Source: Stutzerimonas stutzeri (GTDB taxonomy: Bacteria; Pseudomonadota; Gammaproteobacteria; Pseudomonadales; Pseudomonadaceae). From it: a stretch of DNA of 64,000 bases. This document shows positions 43,823 to 51,561 of the stretch, in pieces (position 1 is the stretch's first letter; every line of letters begins with the position of its first letter). Position numbers and translations under genes: made by a program. The notes under the pieces were generated by a model, which was given only the letters and a program-made list of their open reading frames with translations, made no database searches and was not told the origin of the DNA. The stretch spans positions 28,489-92,488 of the forward strand of contig NZ_JAMOHY010000012.1 in assembly GCF_024448695.1 (NCBI RefSeq), read 5' to 3'.

Positions 43823-45355
43823 TCACTTCAGCTTCAGTCGCCGCGCCAGCTTGTGCAGATTGCTGGGATCAACGTCCAGCAGTCGCGCCGCCTGCGCCCA
43901 GTTCTCACCACTGGCCTCCAGCGCCCGGATGATGGCCTGGCGCTGACTGGCATCGACCGCCTCACGCAGCGGGACAATCCCCTCATCAACCGCCACCGGC
44001 GCCTCGGCGGTCGGGGCCAGTGGCGTCAGGTGAGAACTGTCCAGATCAAGCAGATCGGGCTCCAGCGTGAGAATCTCGCTGCGCGAAGCGCCACGGCTAA
44101 GCAGTCGCAGCGCCGCGCGGCTGATCACGTGTTCCAGCTCGCGCACATTGCCCGGCCAGCCATAGGCCAGCAGGGCACGTTCTGCAGCAGGCGAAAGACG
44201 CATGCTGCGCAACCCCAGGCGCGCACGATTCAGCTCGAGAAAGTAGCCGGCAAGAATCAGTACATCATTGCCCCGCTCGCGCAGCGGTGGAATCGGCACC
44301 GGATAGACCGACAGGCGATGGTAGAGGTCGGCGCGGAAATTTCCGTCGCGCACACTTTCGCGCAGATTGCGATTGGTTGCAGCGATGATTCGCACATCCA
44401 CCTGTCGCGGCTTGTCGGCGCCCAGTCGCTGGATTTCACCATTCTGCAGCGTGCGCAGCAGCTTCGCCTGCACGGTCAATGGCAGTTCCCCCACCTCGTC
44501 AAGCAGCAGGGTGCCACCATTGGCCGCATCGAAGCGCCCCGGACGATCCGTGGTGGCGCCGGAGAAGGCACCTTTCATATGCCCGAACAGCTCGCTTTCA
44601 GCCAGCGATTCGGGCAGCGCCGCGCAGTTTACCAGCACCAGCGGCTTGTTGCGGCGCCGCGAGTGACGGTGCAGCCAGCGCGCGAACAACTCCTTGCCGA
44701 CCCCAGTTTCACCCAGCAGCAGCACCGGCAGCTCGGAGTCAGCCACCACTTCCAGCTCGCGCAGCAACTCGGCAATGATCCGGCTTTGCCCCAGGATTTC
44801 CCCATCGGCAGGCATCCGGGTGGCTTCCAGCACGTCGCTGCGCGCCAGCCGCAGCCCGCGATTTTCATGCTCCAGCCGGGTGATGCGGATCGCTGCTTCT
44901 ATCACCAGCGTATAACGCTGCAGATCGCGCCGGGCATCGTCACCGAAGGTCCCGGCATGCAAGGCATCGAGCGTCAGTGCGCCCCACAGCTTGCCTTCCA
45001 CATAAAGGCTGACGCCCATGCAGTCATGCACCGGAAGAGGCTCACCGACATGCTCATCCAGCAGGCCGTCATAAGGGTCGGGAAGGCGACTGTCAGGCTC
45101 GAACCAGGTCGGCTCGCGCTGCGAAAGAATGGCGGCGAGGCGTGGGTGCTGGGCGACGACGAAGCGACGGCCAAGCGCTTCCTGAACCAGCCCGACGGCC
45201 GCCAGGGGCCGCAAGGTATCGTCATCGAGCCGCAACAGCACCACCGCGCCACAGCGAAACCTCTGGTGCAGGGTATGCACCAGCCGTTGCAGGCGCACGG
45301 CACTGGGCAGTTCGGCGACGAGATCGGCAAGCAGCGCTTCTTCCATCATGGTCAT
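43823..45355 (-). CDS. norR: Nitric oxide-sensing sigma-54 activator NorR
   Basis: A 510-residue enhancer-binding protein. An N-terminal GAF domain holds the NO-sensing mononuclear iron; E. coli ligands Asp99, Arg81, Cys113 and Asp131 have counterparts here at 100, 80, 112 and 130. The AAA+ domain has Walker A GETGVGKE (215-222) and the sigma-54 contact loop GAFSGA (262-267), where the usual Thr is Ser. A Fis-type helix-turn-helix lies at the C-terminus. It is divergent from ytfE, and GT-N7-AC sites lie just upstream, so it should activate ytfE and control itself. Confidence 0.93.
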   Translation of the reverse strand: MTMMEEALLADLVAELPSAVRLQRLVHTLHQRFRCGAVVLLRLDDDTLRPLAAVGLVQEALGRRFVVAQHPRLAAILSQREPTWFEPDSRLPDPYDGLLDEHVGEPLPVHDCMGVSLYVEGKLWGALTLDALHAGTFGDDARRDLQRYTLVIEAAIRITRLEHENRGLRLARSDVLEATRMPADGEILGQSRIIAELLRELEVVADSELPVLLLGETGVGKELFARWLHRHSRRRNKPLVLVNCAALPESLAESELFGHMKGAFSGATTDRPGRFDAANGGTLLLDEVGELPLTVQAKLLRTLQNGEIQRLGADKPRQVDVRIIAATNRNLRESVRDGNFRADLYHRLSVYPVPIPPLRERGNDVLILAGYFLELNRARLGLRSMRLSPAAERALLAYGWPGNVRELEHVISRAALRLLSRGASRSEILTLEPDLLDLDSSHLTPLAPTAEAPVAVDEGIVPLREAVDASQRQAIIRALEASGENWAQAARLLDVDPSNLHKLARRLKLK

Positions 45356-45368
45356 CTATACCCTCAAG

Positions 45369-45379
45369 GTTTTTAAAAC
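45369..45379. promoter_or_regulatory. NorR-type site 1
   Basis: GTTTTTAAAAC inside the palindrome GGTTTTTAAAACC, matching the NorR core GT-N7-AC. It lies 14 bases before the norR start, so binding could also affect norR. Confidence 0.6.
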
Positions 45380-45393
45380 CCTAACCCGTGCAG

Positions 45394-45404
45394 GTATTTA
45401 TCAC
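45394..45404. promoter_or_regulatory. NorR-type site 2
   Basis: GTATTTATCAC, matching GT-N7-AC; its centre is 25 bases from site 1. E. coli norVW has three such sites upstream of the sigma-54 promoter. Confidence 0.6.
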
Positions 45405-45445
45405 CATGCTTAATTTTAATTTCTTGTTTAACAACAAGTTGGCAA

Positions 45446-45460
45446 TGGCATGGCGCTTGC
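45446..45460 (+). promoter_or_regulatory. Sigma-54 promoter of ytfE
   Basis: TGGCATGGCGCTTGC: the GG and GC dinucleotides are ten bases apart, as in the -24/-12 consensus TGGCAC-N5-TTGC. It lies 37 bases before the ytfE start and downstream of the NorR sites. Confidence 0.8.
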
Positions 45461-45496
45461 GAAGATGCAGTCAAACTTCAACCCGGAACTCGTTTT

Positions 45497-46168
45497 ATGA
45501 CAACTGCACTGATCGAGCAAACCCTGGGCACTCTGGCCTGCCTGATCCCGGGCGCCACTCGCGTGTTCCGCCAGTACAAGCTGGATTTCTGCTGTGGTGG
45601 CAACACCAGCCTGCGCGATGCAGCCCTGCAACGCGACCTTGACGCCCAGGCGATTGCCGCCGAGCTGGCCGGATTGAGCAGCTCGCCCGACAGCGATCCG
45701 GACTGGCGCGCAGAATCGGTCGGCACGCTGATCGAACACATCCTCGAACGCTTCCATGAACGCCACCGCGAGCAGTTTCCCGAGCTGATCCGCCTGGCCA
45801 GCCGCGTGGAGCAGGTTCACGGCAACAAGCCCGGATGCCCACTCGGCCTCGCCGAACACCTATGGAGCATGCAGCAGGAGCTGGAGAGCCACATGCTCAA
45901 GGAAGAACAGATTCTGTTTCCGATGCTGCGAAGCGGCATCGAAGTCCCGCAGACCCACGGTCCCATTGCGGTCATGCGCTACGAGCACGACCAGCATGGC
46001 GCTGCTCTGGCCCAGCTGGCAGCACTCACCAACGACATCACCCCACCGGCCAATGCGTGCAATACCTGGCGTGCGCTTTACCGCGGGCTGGAAGAGCTGC
46101 GTGATGACCTGATGCAGCACATTCACCTTGAGAACAACATCCTGTTCCTGAAAACCCCGACACACTGA
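45497..46168 (+). CDS. ytfE: Di-iron protein YtfE/DnrN/RIC, repair of NO-damaged iron centres
   Basis: A 223-residue protein. The N-terminal ScdA_N domain (about 1-65) has FCCGG (Cys32-Cys33); the hemerythrin-like domain has the iron ligands His87/90, His132, Glu136, His164/167, His208/210 and Glu212. YtfE repairs iron-sulfur clusters hurt by nitrosative stress and may release or reduce NO. In P. stutzeri the counterpart is called DnrN. It is driven by the sigma-54 promoter and NorR sites; dnrO follows after 56 bases. Confidence 0.92.
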   Translation: MTTALIEQTLGTLACLIPGATRVFRQYKLDFCCGGNTSLRDAALQRDLDAQAIAAELAGLSSSPDSDPDWRAESVGTLIEHILERFHERHREQFPELIRLASRVEQVHGNKPGCPLGLAEHLWSMQQELESHMLKEEQILFPMLRSGIEVPQTHGPIAVMRYEHDQHGAALAQLAALTNDITPPANACNTWRALYRGLEELRDDLMQHIHLENNILFLKTPTH

Positions 46169-46224
46169 GAAAGATCTGTCCAAGCGGGCAAACCGCTCGC
46201 GGTATTCGAGCTACCGGAGGCGAT

Positions 46225-46737
46225 ATGAAAGCAGTCATCCAACCTTTGGCCTGGGGCCTGGCACTGGCTTCGATACTGGCAATGGCCAGCGGCGTGGCGC
46301 TGGATATGGTCATCAGCACCGCGCACGCCGCACAAAGCCACCACGATCATGCCGGTCATTCCGCTGAGGCACCTGTGACAACCGGCGAGCAATGGCAAAC
46401 CGACGCACCGCTGCGTGAAGGCATGACCCGCCTGCAGCACGCCGTCGAGACGGCGCTGGCGGGCAATCCGGCGCAGCCCATTGGCGAGGCGCAAGCCATC
46501 CAGTTGCAGAAGGATGTCGAGACGCATGTCTCGTACCTCATCGAGAATTGCCAATTATCGGAACAGGCCGACGCCGCGCTTCACGTGCTGCTGATCGATC
46601 TGCTCAAGGGCGCCGAAGCACTGTCCGAACCGGCGGAGCGAGATCAGGGTGTTCAACGCATTCTCGCCAGCCTGCATCAGTACCCCGAGCTCTTCGCTGC
46701 GCCGCACTGGAACGAGCCGGACAGCCACAATCATTGA
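46225..46737 (+). CDS. dnrO: DnrO-like periplasmic protein of unknown role
   Basis: A 170-residue exported protein with a Sec signal peptide (cleavage probably after AHAA, near residue 35). A histidine cluster SHHDHAGHS follows at once and could bind a metal. The rest is helical, with ETHVSYLIENCQLSEQADAALHVLL, and one cysteine. GGAGG precedes the ATG by about seven bases. It lies in the place of dnrO beside dnrN and dnr in P. stutzeri-type clusters; the name is given from context and memory. No enzyme motif is seen. Confidence 0.6.
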   Translation: MKAVIQPLAWGLALASILAMASGVALDMVISTAHAAQSHHDHAGHSAEAPVTTGEQWQTDAPLREGMTRLQHAVETALAGNPAQPIGEAQAIQLQKDVETHVSYLIENCQLSEQADAALHVLLIDLLKGAEALSEPAERDQGVQRILASLHQYPELFAAPHWNEPDSHNH

Positions 46738-46953
46738 GCCATGTCTCAATACGGCCCAGGCCAGCCTTTGCCTCTCGCAACACTGGCCTGTATCAATAAA
46801 AGCGCTCGCACTGTTGGGCTAGTCTTCAGTGAGTGCTGCCTTTCGGATTGCCCACGACGATCCAAAGGCTTACCGTTCGGGTACGAGCGATCTGCCGCCT
46901 CGCCGTAAAAAGGCGTATGCGGGTGGCCAATTATTAGAAACAGGATGCCTTGC

Positions 46954-47637
46954 ATGGTGCTTCATCGCGTACACAACCAGATCCTCCGCAGCCACCATCT
47001 GTTCGAGCCGCTCAACGACGAGCAAATGGATGAGTTGATGAGCTCCAGCCAACTGCTCAACCTGGACAAGGGCGACAACCTGTTCCATCAGGGCGAGCCG
47101 GCACACTCCTTCTATTTCGTCATTTCGGGAGCCATCAAGATCTATCGCCTGACGCCTGACGGGCAGGAGAAGGTCTTCGAGGTCATCGGCAATCGCCAGA
47201 CCTTTGCCGAAGCCATGATGCTGATGGACACGCCCAACTATGTCGCTTCGGCCCAAGCCGTTTGCCCCTCGCAGGTTTACCGCTTCTCCAACACCGCTTA
47301 CATGCGCCTGCTGGAAGCCAACCAGCGACTGTCCTTCGCCCTGCTCGGCAAGTTGAGCGTGCGCCTGCACCAGCGCATCAACGAGATTGAAACGCTGTCG
47401 CTGAAGAACGCAACCCACCGCGTGGTGCGCTATCTGATGACGCAACTGGCGCGCACCCGGGATGACGGCAACAGCTTCGAGTTGCCCATGGCAAAACAGC
47501 TGATCGCCGGGCATCTTTCGATTCAGCCGGAAACCTTTTCGCGCATCATCCGGCGCCTGATCGATGAAGCCATCATCACTCAGGACGGCCGCCAGATCAC
47601 CATTCTCGATCGCCAGCGCCTCGAACAGTTCGAGTGA
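46954..47637 (+). CDS. dnr: NO-responsive regulator DNR (Crp/Fnr family)
   Basis: A 227-residue protein, the same length as P. aeruginosa DNR and close to it throughout, for example RSHHLFEPL, MDTPNYVASAQAV, RLHQRINEIETLSLKNATHR and recognition helix SIQPETFSRII. It has a sensor domain with a hydrophobic haem pocket, a dimer helix and a helix-turn-helix. No FNR cysteine motif. Expected to activate nir, nor and nos genes from TTGAT-N4-ATCAA sites when NO is bound. CAGGA 11 bases upstream fits the start at 46954 better than ATG 46945. It corresponds to DnrD of P. stutzeri. Confidence 0.93.
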   Translation: MVLHRVHNQILRSHHLFEPLNDEQMDELMSSSQLLNLDKGDNLFHQGEPAHSFYFVISGAIKIYRLTPDGQEKVFEVIGNRQTFAEAMMLMDTPNYVASAQAVCPSQVYRFSNTAYMRLLEANQRLSFALLGKLSVRLHQRINEIETLSLKNATHRVVRYLMTQLARTRDDGNSFELPMAKQLIAGHLSIQPETFSRIIRRLIDEAIITQDGRQITILDRQRLEQFE

Positions 47638-47669
47638 CCGCCCGTAGCCAGCCGGCGTTGTAACCGGGG

Positions 47670-47683
47670 TTGATTACCGTCAA
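47670..47683 (+). promoter_or_regulatory. ANR/DNR box upstream of dnrP
   Basis: TTGATTACCGTCAA, one exact half-site and one with a single change; 56 bases before the dnrP start. Confidence 0.75.
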
Positions 47684-47739
47684 CCCTGATCGCAAGGCCG
47701 GCATGGCAAGCTGGCATTGATCGATGAGGACAAACCGCC

Positions 47740-47934
47740 ATGCCCAAGTGCCTGTACTGCCAGCAAGACAACCCGCCAAGGGATGCCGAATGCGGCACCT
47801 GCGGCATGCCTTTGCCCGAACATGCCGACAGCGCGCCGGAACGCCGCCAGCGTCGCTTCATGTGGTTCTGTATCGCCCTGACGGTATTCTGCGGTGCAAT
47901 GATCCTCTGGCTGCCGCGCAGCAGCATCGGTTAG
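47740..47934 (+). CDS. dnrP: DnrP-like small zinc-ribbon membrane protein
   Basis: A 64-residue protein: a zinc ribbon with Cys4, Cys7, Cys18 and Cys21 (CLYC and CGTC knuckles), a basic hinge ERRQRR and a C-terminal membrane helix (about 40-57). Similar proteins next to dnr in pseudomonads are called DnrP; their function is not known to me. The DNR box just upstream indicates that Dnr or ANR controls it. Confidence 0.75.
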   Translation: MPKCLYCQQDNPPRDAECGTCGMPLPEHADSAPERRQRRFMWFCIALTVFCGAMILWLPRSSIG

Positions 47935-48084
47935 CAGCTGTCACTTTCTGCCATCATTGCGCGTCCACTCACTGAAGCCTGGCCCGAGGGCGCTTTTCCT
48001 CCCGTTGGCCAGACTTCAGCGCCCGGTCGGCTTTGATCGTCATCTGAGCCGCCTTCCAGCCAACTTCTTCATCACGAGCCGCTC

Positions 48085-48945
48085 ATGGATATCGATCTCG
48101 CCCGCACCTTTCTCGAGATCATTCGCAGCGGCAGCTTCATCGCCACCGCCGAACGTCTGCACATCACCCAGACAGCAGTCACTGCGCGCGTGCGCAGCCT
48201 GGAGTCACAGCTTGGCTGCCGGCTGTTCATACGCAACCGCGCCGGTGCACGGCTGACCAGCGATGGCGAACGCTTCGTCACCTATGCCACACAACTGGTG
48301 CAGACCTGGGAAACCGCAAAACGCGACCTGCCGTTGCCGCGCGGATACGACAAGCTGCTGTCTCTCGGAGCTGAAGTCAGCCTGAGCAACCCACTGATGC
48401 TGGCCTGGGTACAGCGTCTGCGCCAGGCGCTGCCCGACCATGCGCTACGCAGCGATGTGGCCAGTGATAACGAATTGCTGAAGAAACTTGAACTCGGCGC
48501 TCTGGACGCTGCGCTGGTTCATCAACCGGCCTACTGGCCAGGCCTGCAGGTCGAGCAGGTACTCGAAGAAAAGCTGATCCAGGTCGTGCAGGTCGCCCAT
48601 CCCGAACCTTATATCTATGTGGACTGGGGCCCGGCCTTTCGTGAGCAGCACGACCTGGCCCTGCCGGGCAACATGCGCTCAGCGCTGTCCTTCAGCCTGG
48701 GCCCCTTGGCGCTGCAGTACCTGTTGCAATGCGGAGGCCGCGGCTACTTCCGCACCCGAGTGGTGCAACGCTATCTGGACGAAGGCATTCTCAAGCGGGT
48801 CGAGCAGGCGCCGGAGTTCAGCTATCCGGTCTATCTGGTCTACGTCCGCGCAGCGCAATCACCGGCCTTGTTCAGAGCCATCGAACTGCTGCATGAGGTG
48901 GCCAAGGATGATTACGACTGGTCGCGCTGGAACTACGAAATCTGA
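48085..48945 (+). CDS. LysR-family transcriptional regulator
   Basis: A 286-residue regulator. Winged helix-turn-helix at 1-60 (LARTFLEIIRSGSFIATAER, then LHITQTAVTARVRSLE), and a periplasmic-binding-protein-like effector domain behind it. The effector is not evident. It is convergent with the HPP-CBS gene (12 bases between stops). No strong ribosome binding site is seen before the ATG. Its target may be a neighbour; a 21-base palindrome lies upstream of the HPP gene. Confidence 0.88.
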   Translation: MDIDLARTFLEIIRSGSFIATAERLHITQTAVTARVRSLESQLGCRLFIRNRAGARLTSDGERFVTYATQLVQTWETAKRDLPLPRGYDKLLSLGAEVSLSNPLMLAWVQRLRQALPDHALRSDVASDNELLKKLELGALDAALVHQPAYWPGLQVEQVLEEKLIQVVQVAHPEPYIYVDWGPAFREQHDLALPGNMRSALSFSLGPLALQYLLQCGGRGYFRTRVVQRYLDEGILKRVEQAPEFSYPVYLVYVRAAQSPALFRAIELLHEVAKDDYDWSRWNYEI

Positions 48946-48957
48946 AGCAACGGCCTG

Positions 48958-50097
48958 CTAGTCGGGCAGATGCTTGAGCCAGTTTCGGTACAGCGCCGCA
49001 ATCAGATCGGTCTGGGTAATCATGCCCACCAGTCGCTGCTGATCGTCGACTACCGGCAGGCAATGCAGCCCCTGGTCGGACAGTAAGAACACCAGATCTA
49101 CCATGTGTGCGCTTTCGCTCACCGACACCACCGGGCTGCTCATGATCGTTCCCAGATGCACCCCACGCAGAAACTTCAACTGACCGAACTTCAGTCGTGC
49201 CGAAGTCGGTCGAAAGTGCTTGAGCAGATCGACCAGGGTTACGATTCCAAGCAGCCTGCGGCTGTCGGCATCGAGCACCGGCAATGAATGCAGGCGATGC
49301 TCGCGCAGCGTCTGCCAGGCGCGCTGGATGGTGCAGCCTGGCGTACCCCAATACAGATCGCGAGACATAATATCGGCTGCGGTGATCTCACCCATGCTGC
49401 GCCGCAGCGCATGCTTCTCGGTCTGCTTGATCAATTGCGCAAGGTCATCGCGAGTGATGTCCACATACTCGCCGAAATCCTCCAGAGCCCGCTCAACATC
49501 ATCCTCGCTGAAGCTCATGCGCTCACCGGGCAGCGCATCCAGGGTGTGATGAGCGTTGCCCTTCCGTGGCCGGGGCTTGGGATAGGGGTGTCCGGTCAGG
49601 TTGTTGTAGACAAGCGCAACCACCACCAGCAGAAACGAGTTGAACGCCACCGGATAGAGCAATGCAAAGCCAAACGACTCGATCTGCTCACCACCCACCA
49701 CCGCGACCAGGGCCAGCGCAGCCCCTGGCGGGTGCAGGCAACGCAGCCCGTACAGGCACGCAATCGCCAGCCCTGCGGCAATCCCTGCAGACGCAACCAC
49801 AGGCATGCCGCTGGCCCCCAGCACCACGCCAATCAACGTGGCCAGGAGGTTGCCGGCAACGACCGCCCACGGCTGGGCGAATGGACTCGACGGAGCAACA
49901 AACAGCAGCACGGCGGTCGCTGCCGCCGGTGCTGCCAGCGGCAGCATGATGGCGGCACCGAACACCCAGGCGCCGACCGTCATCACCAGTGCCAGCGCCA
50001 TGCCGATACCCAGCGAAGCACGCAGCCATTCAATGGGGCGAGCGATCAGGGGAGCGGGCACAAAGGATCGACACCAGTCGAAGAGGCGTTCTTGCAT
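48958..50097 (-). CDS. HPP-family membrane protein with C-terminal CBS domains
   Basis: A 379-residue protein. The first 170 residues form about four to five membrane helices with the name-giving motif RCLHPPGAALALVAV. Two CBS domains follow: ITAADIMSRDLYWGTPG to VTLVDLLKHF, and IMSSPVVSVSESAHM to ITQTDLIAALY. HPP proteins in chloroplasts and cyanobacteria have been reported as nitrite transporters; CBS pairs bind adenine nucleotides and would gate by energy state. In this denitrification setting nitrite movement is a fair guess, not shown. Confidence 0.8.
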   Translation of the reverse strand: MQERLFDWCRSFVPAPLIARPIEWLRASLGIGMALALVMTVGAWVFGAAIMLPLAAPAAATAVLLFVAPSSPFAQPWAVVAGNLLATLIGVVLGASGMPVVASAGIAAGLAIACLYGLRCLHPPGAALALVAVVGGEQIESFGFALLYPVAFNSFLLVVVALVYNNLTGHPYPKPRPRKGNAHHTLDALPGERMSFSEDDVERALEDFGEYVDITRDDLAQLIKQTEKHALRRSMGEITAADIMSRDLYWGTPGCTIQRAWQTLREHRLHSLPVLDADSRRLLGIVTLVDLLKHFRPTSARLKFGQLKFLRGVHLGTIMSSPVVSVSESAHMVDLVFLLSDQGLHCLPVVDDQQRLVGMITQTDLIAALYRNWLKHLPD

Positions 50098-50413
50098 GGG
50101 TTCAACTATGGAGGTTGAGCAGAAGAGGGCCAGTTAAAAATGTCCTTCCATGGACTGCGCACTAGCGACGCTTCAAGACCCAGGATGACGCGAGGAGCTG
50201 ACACGCCAGCCAGGGGAGGCGCCCATTATCGGCACGCGCAACAATAAGAGCCAATGGATAGTATTGCTTTATGAAAGCAATATTTTTGCTATAAACAGGC
50301 GAGTTGGCATGAGCAAGCGGTAAGGCTCATGCAAACCTTGCCGGGTCGCTTTGCGCAGACACCAGCGTGCCGGCAACAGACCTCACGGTCGTCGCCAGCG
50401 GGCATGAAGAACT
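50098..50413. other. Intergenic stretch with a 21-base palindrome
   Basis: About 316 bases without a gene. At 50262-50282 nine-base arms TATTGCTTT/AAAGCAATA flank ATG, followed by AT-rich TATTTTTGCTATAAAC. It could be an operator of the LysR type (T-N11-A symmetry) for the HPP gene, or a hairpin ending the chemoreceptor transcript. Nothing else is seen. Confidence 0.5.
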
Positions 50414-51532
50414 TCAAACGTGCGCAGGTTCCGCCTGAGTGCCTCTTTCATGGTCGCGCACCACCGCGGCAACGATACGCATCACATCCAGATTGGCCTC
50501 TTCCATCCGCCCGAGACAGGCGAGCGTCTCGTCCAGCGCTTGGCGACTGAAGGCCTGTATTGCCCGCTGCCCCTGATCATGCACGGCAATGTGCGGCCGC
50601 TCGATCTGCCGGAAATGATCCTGCTGATGCATGCTGCGGTTCGCCTCGCCGTAATACCAGCGACCGAAACGGCACTCCCGCTCGCCAGGCAGCGACGGCG
50701 CGCTCTGCCGAGTGGAATCCAGAACGTAGTTGTACACCACGAACTTGAGCGAAAGTTCGTCCAGATTCGCCAGCTCGATGCCGGCCCGGAATGACGAACT
50801 TTCGATACCCTGACGCATGCTGCCAGCCAACTGATGCAGCCTCTCCATGGCATCGACCGCTCGTTCCGTTGTACGGCTGAAGCCTTGCGCCATGCTGCTC
50901 TGTGACTGGATATAGTCGTGCACATTGGCGATTTCCGCCTGGATTTCGCCAATCTTGTGCACGATATCGGCAGTGGCCAATGCGGTCTTTTCAGCCAGGC
51001 TGCGAATTTCTCCGGCGACCACCGCGAAGCCGCGACCGGCCTCGCCAGCCCGCGCAGCCTCGATGGCTGCGTTGAGGGCCAGCAGATTGGTCTGGCTGGC
51101 AATACCGCTGATGAGATCGACGATACCGTTGATTTCCTGTGAGCGCCCGGCAAGGGTATCGACCTTCGTCGAAGCCTGATTGAGCCCGCCCTCCATCTCG
51201 GCAGCTCTGCCCTGCAATTCGCCGAAGTGCTCCTGGTTGCTCAAGGCCGCATCAGCGACCTGCTCCGCACGCGTATGGTTCTCGCTGAGCTGCCCGGTAA
51301 GGTACTCAAACGAGTCGCCCAGATGAGCAACGGAGGCGCTGAAGCGAATCAGATTGCCGGCCACGCCCCGGTAGTAGTCCAGTTGCTGCTGGCTATCCTG
51401 ACTGCCCGTCCTGGCATCAGCCAGCTGCTCCTGCAATGCAGCGATACGGCTGGCCTGATCGTCACAGGTTGCCTGCAGAGTGTCGCGCTCCAGCTGCAAG
51501 CGCCTCGCAGTCTTTTTCCACTTGAACAGCAT
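50414..51532 (-). CDS. Cytoplasmic methyl-accepting chemotaxis protein with CZB domain
   Basis: A 372-residue soluble receptor without membrane segments: N-terminal coiled coil (about 8-55), signalling domain with the CheA/CheW-binding tip [20 protein letters not shown] (about 142-161) and [19 protein letters not shown], then a C-terminal CZB (chemoreceptor zinc-binding) domain at about 253-365. The CZB has [11 protein letters not shown] (Cys287), His314 and His318, but the first ligand position is Glu259 (LDELSLKF) instead of His. CZB receptors respond to zinc and to hypochlorous acid through their Cys. Placed among denitrification genes, it may sense a redox or NO-related signal; that is inference. 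Confidence 0.85.
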   Translation of the reverse strand: MLFKWKKTARRLQLERDTLQATCDDQASRIAALQEQLADARTGSQDSQQQLDYYRGVAGNLIRFSASVAHLGDSFEYLTGQLSENHTRAEQVADAALSNQEHFGELQGRAAEMEGGLNQASTKVDTLAGRSQEINGIVDLISGIASQTNLLALNAAIEAARAGEAGRGFAVVAGEIRSLAEKTALATADIVHKIGEIQAEIANVHDYIQSQSSMAQGFSRTTERAVDAMERLHQLAGSMRQGIESSSFRAGIELANLDELSLKFVVYNYVLDSTRQSAPSLPGERECRFGRWYYGEANRSMHQQDHFRQIERPHIAVHDQGQRAIQAFSRQALDETLACLGRMEEANLDVMRIVAAVVRDHERGTQAEPAHV

Positions 51533-51561
51533 GCGTGCTCCTTGACGGTGGTTTCAGGGTG

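Noticed and set aside
43853..45376. A 507-codon plus-strand frame
   Set aside because: Antisense of norR, Gln- and His-rich as typical for shadows of this genome.
45425..45438. TTGTTTAACAACAA, first read as an ANR/DNR box
   Set aside because: Although symmetric, it has a change in each half-site at a base that FNR-type proteins contact (TTGTT for TTGAT). It is left as an unexplained palindrome in the norR-ytfE region.
48033..48046. TTGATCGTCATCTG as an ANR/DNR box before the LysR gene
   Set aside because: Only one half-site matches; the other has two changes (ATCTG for ATCAA).
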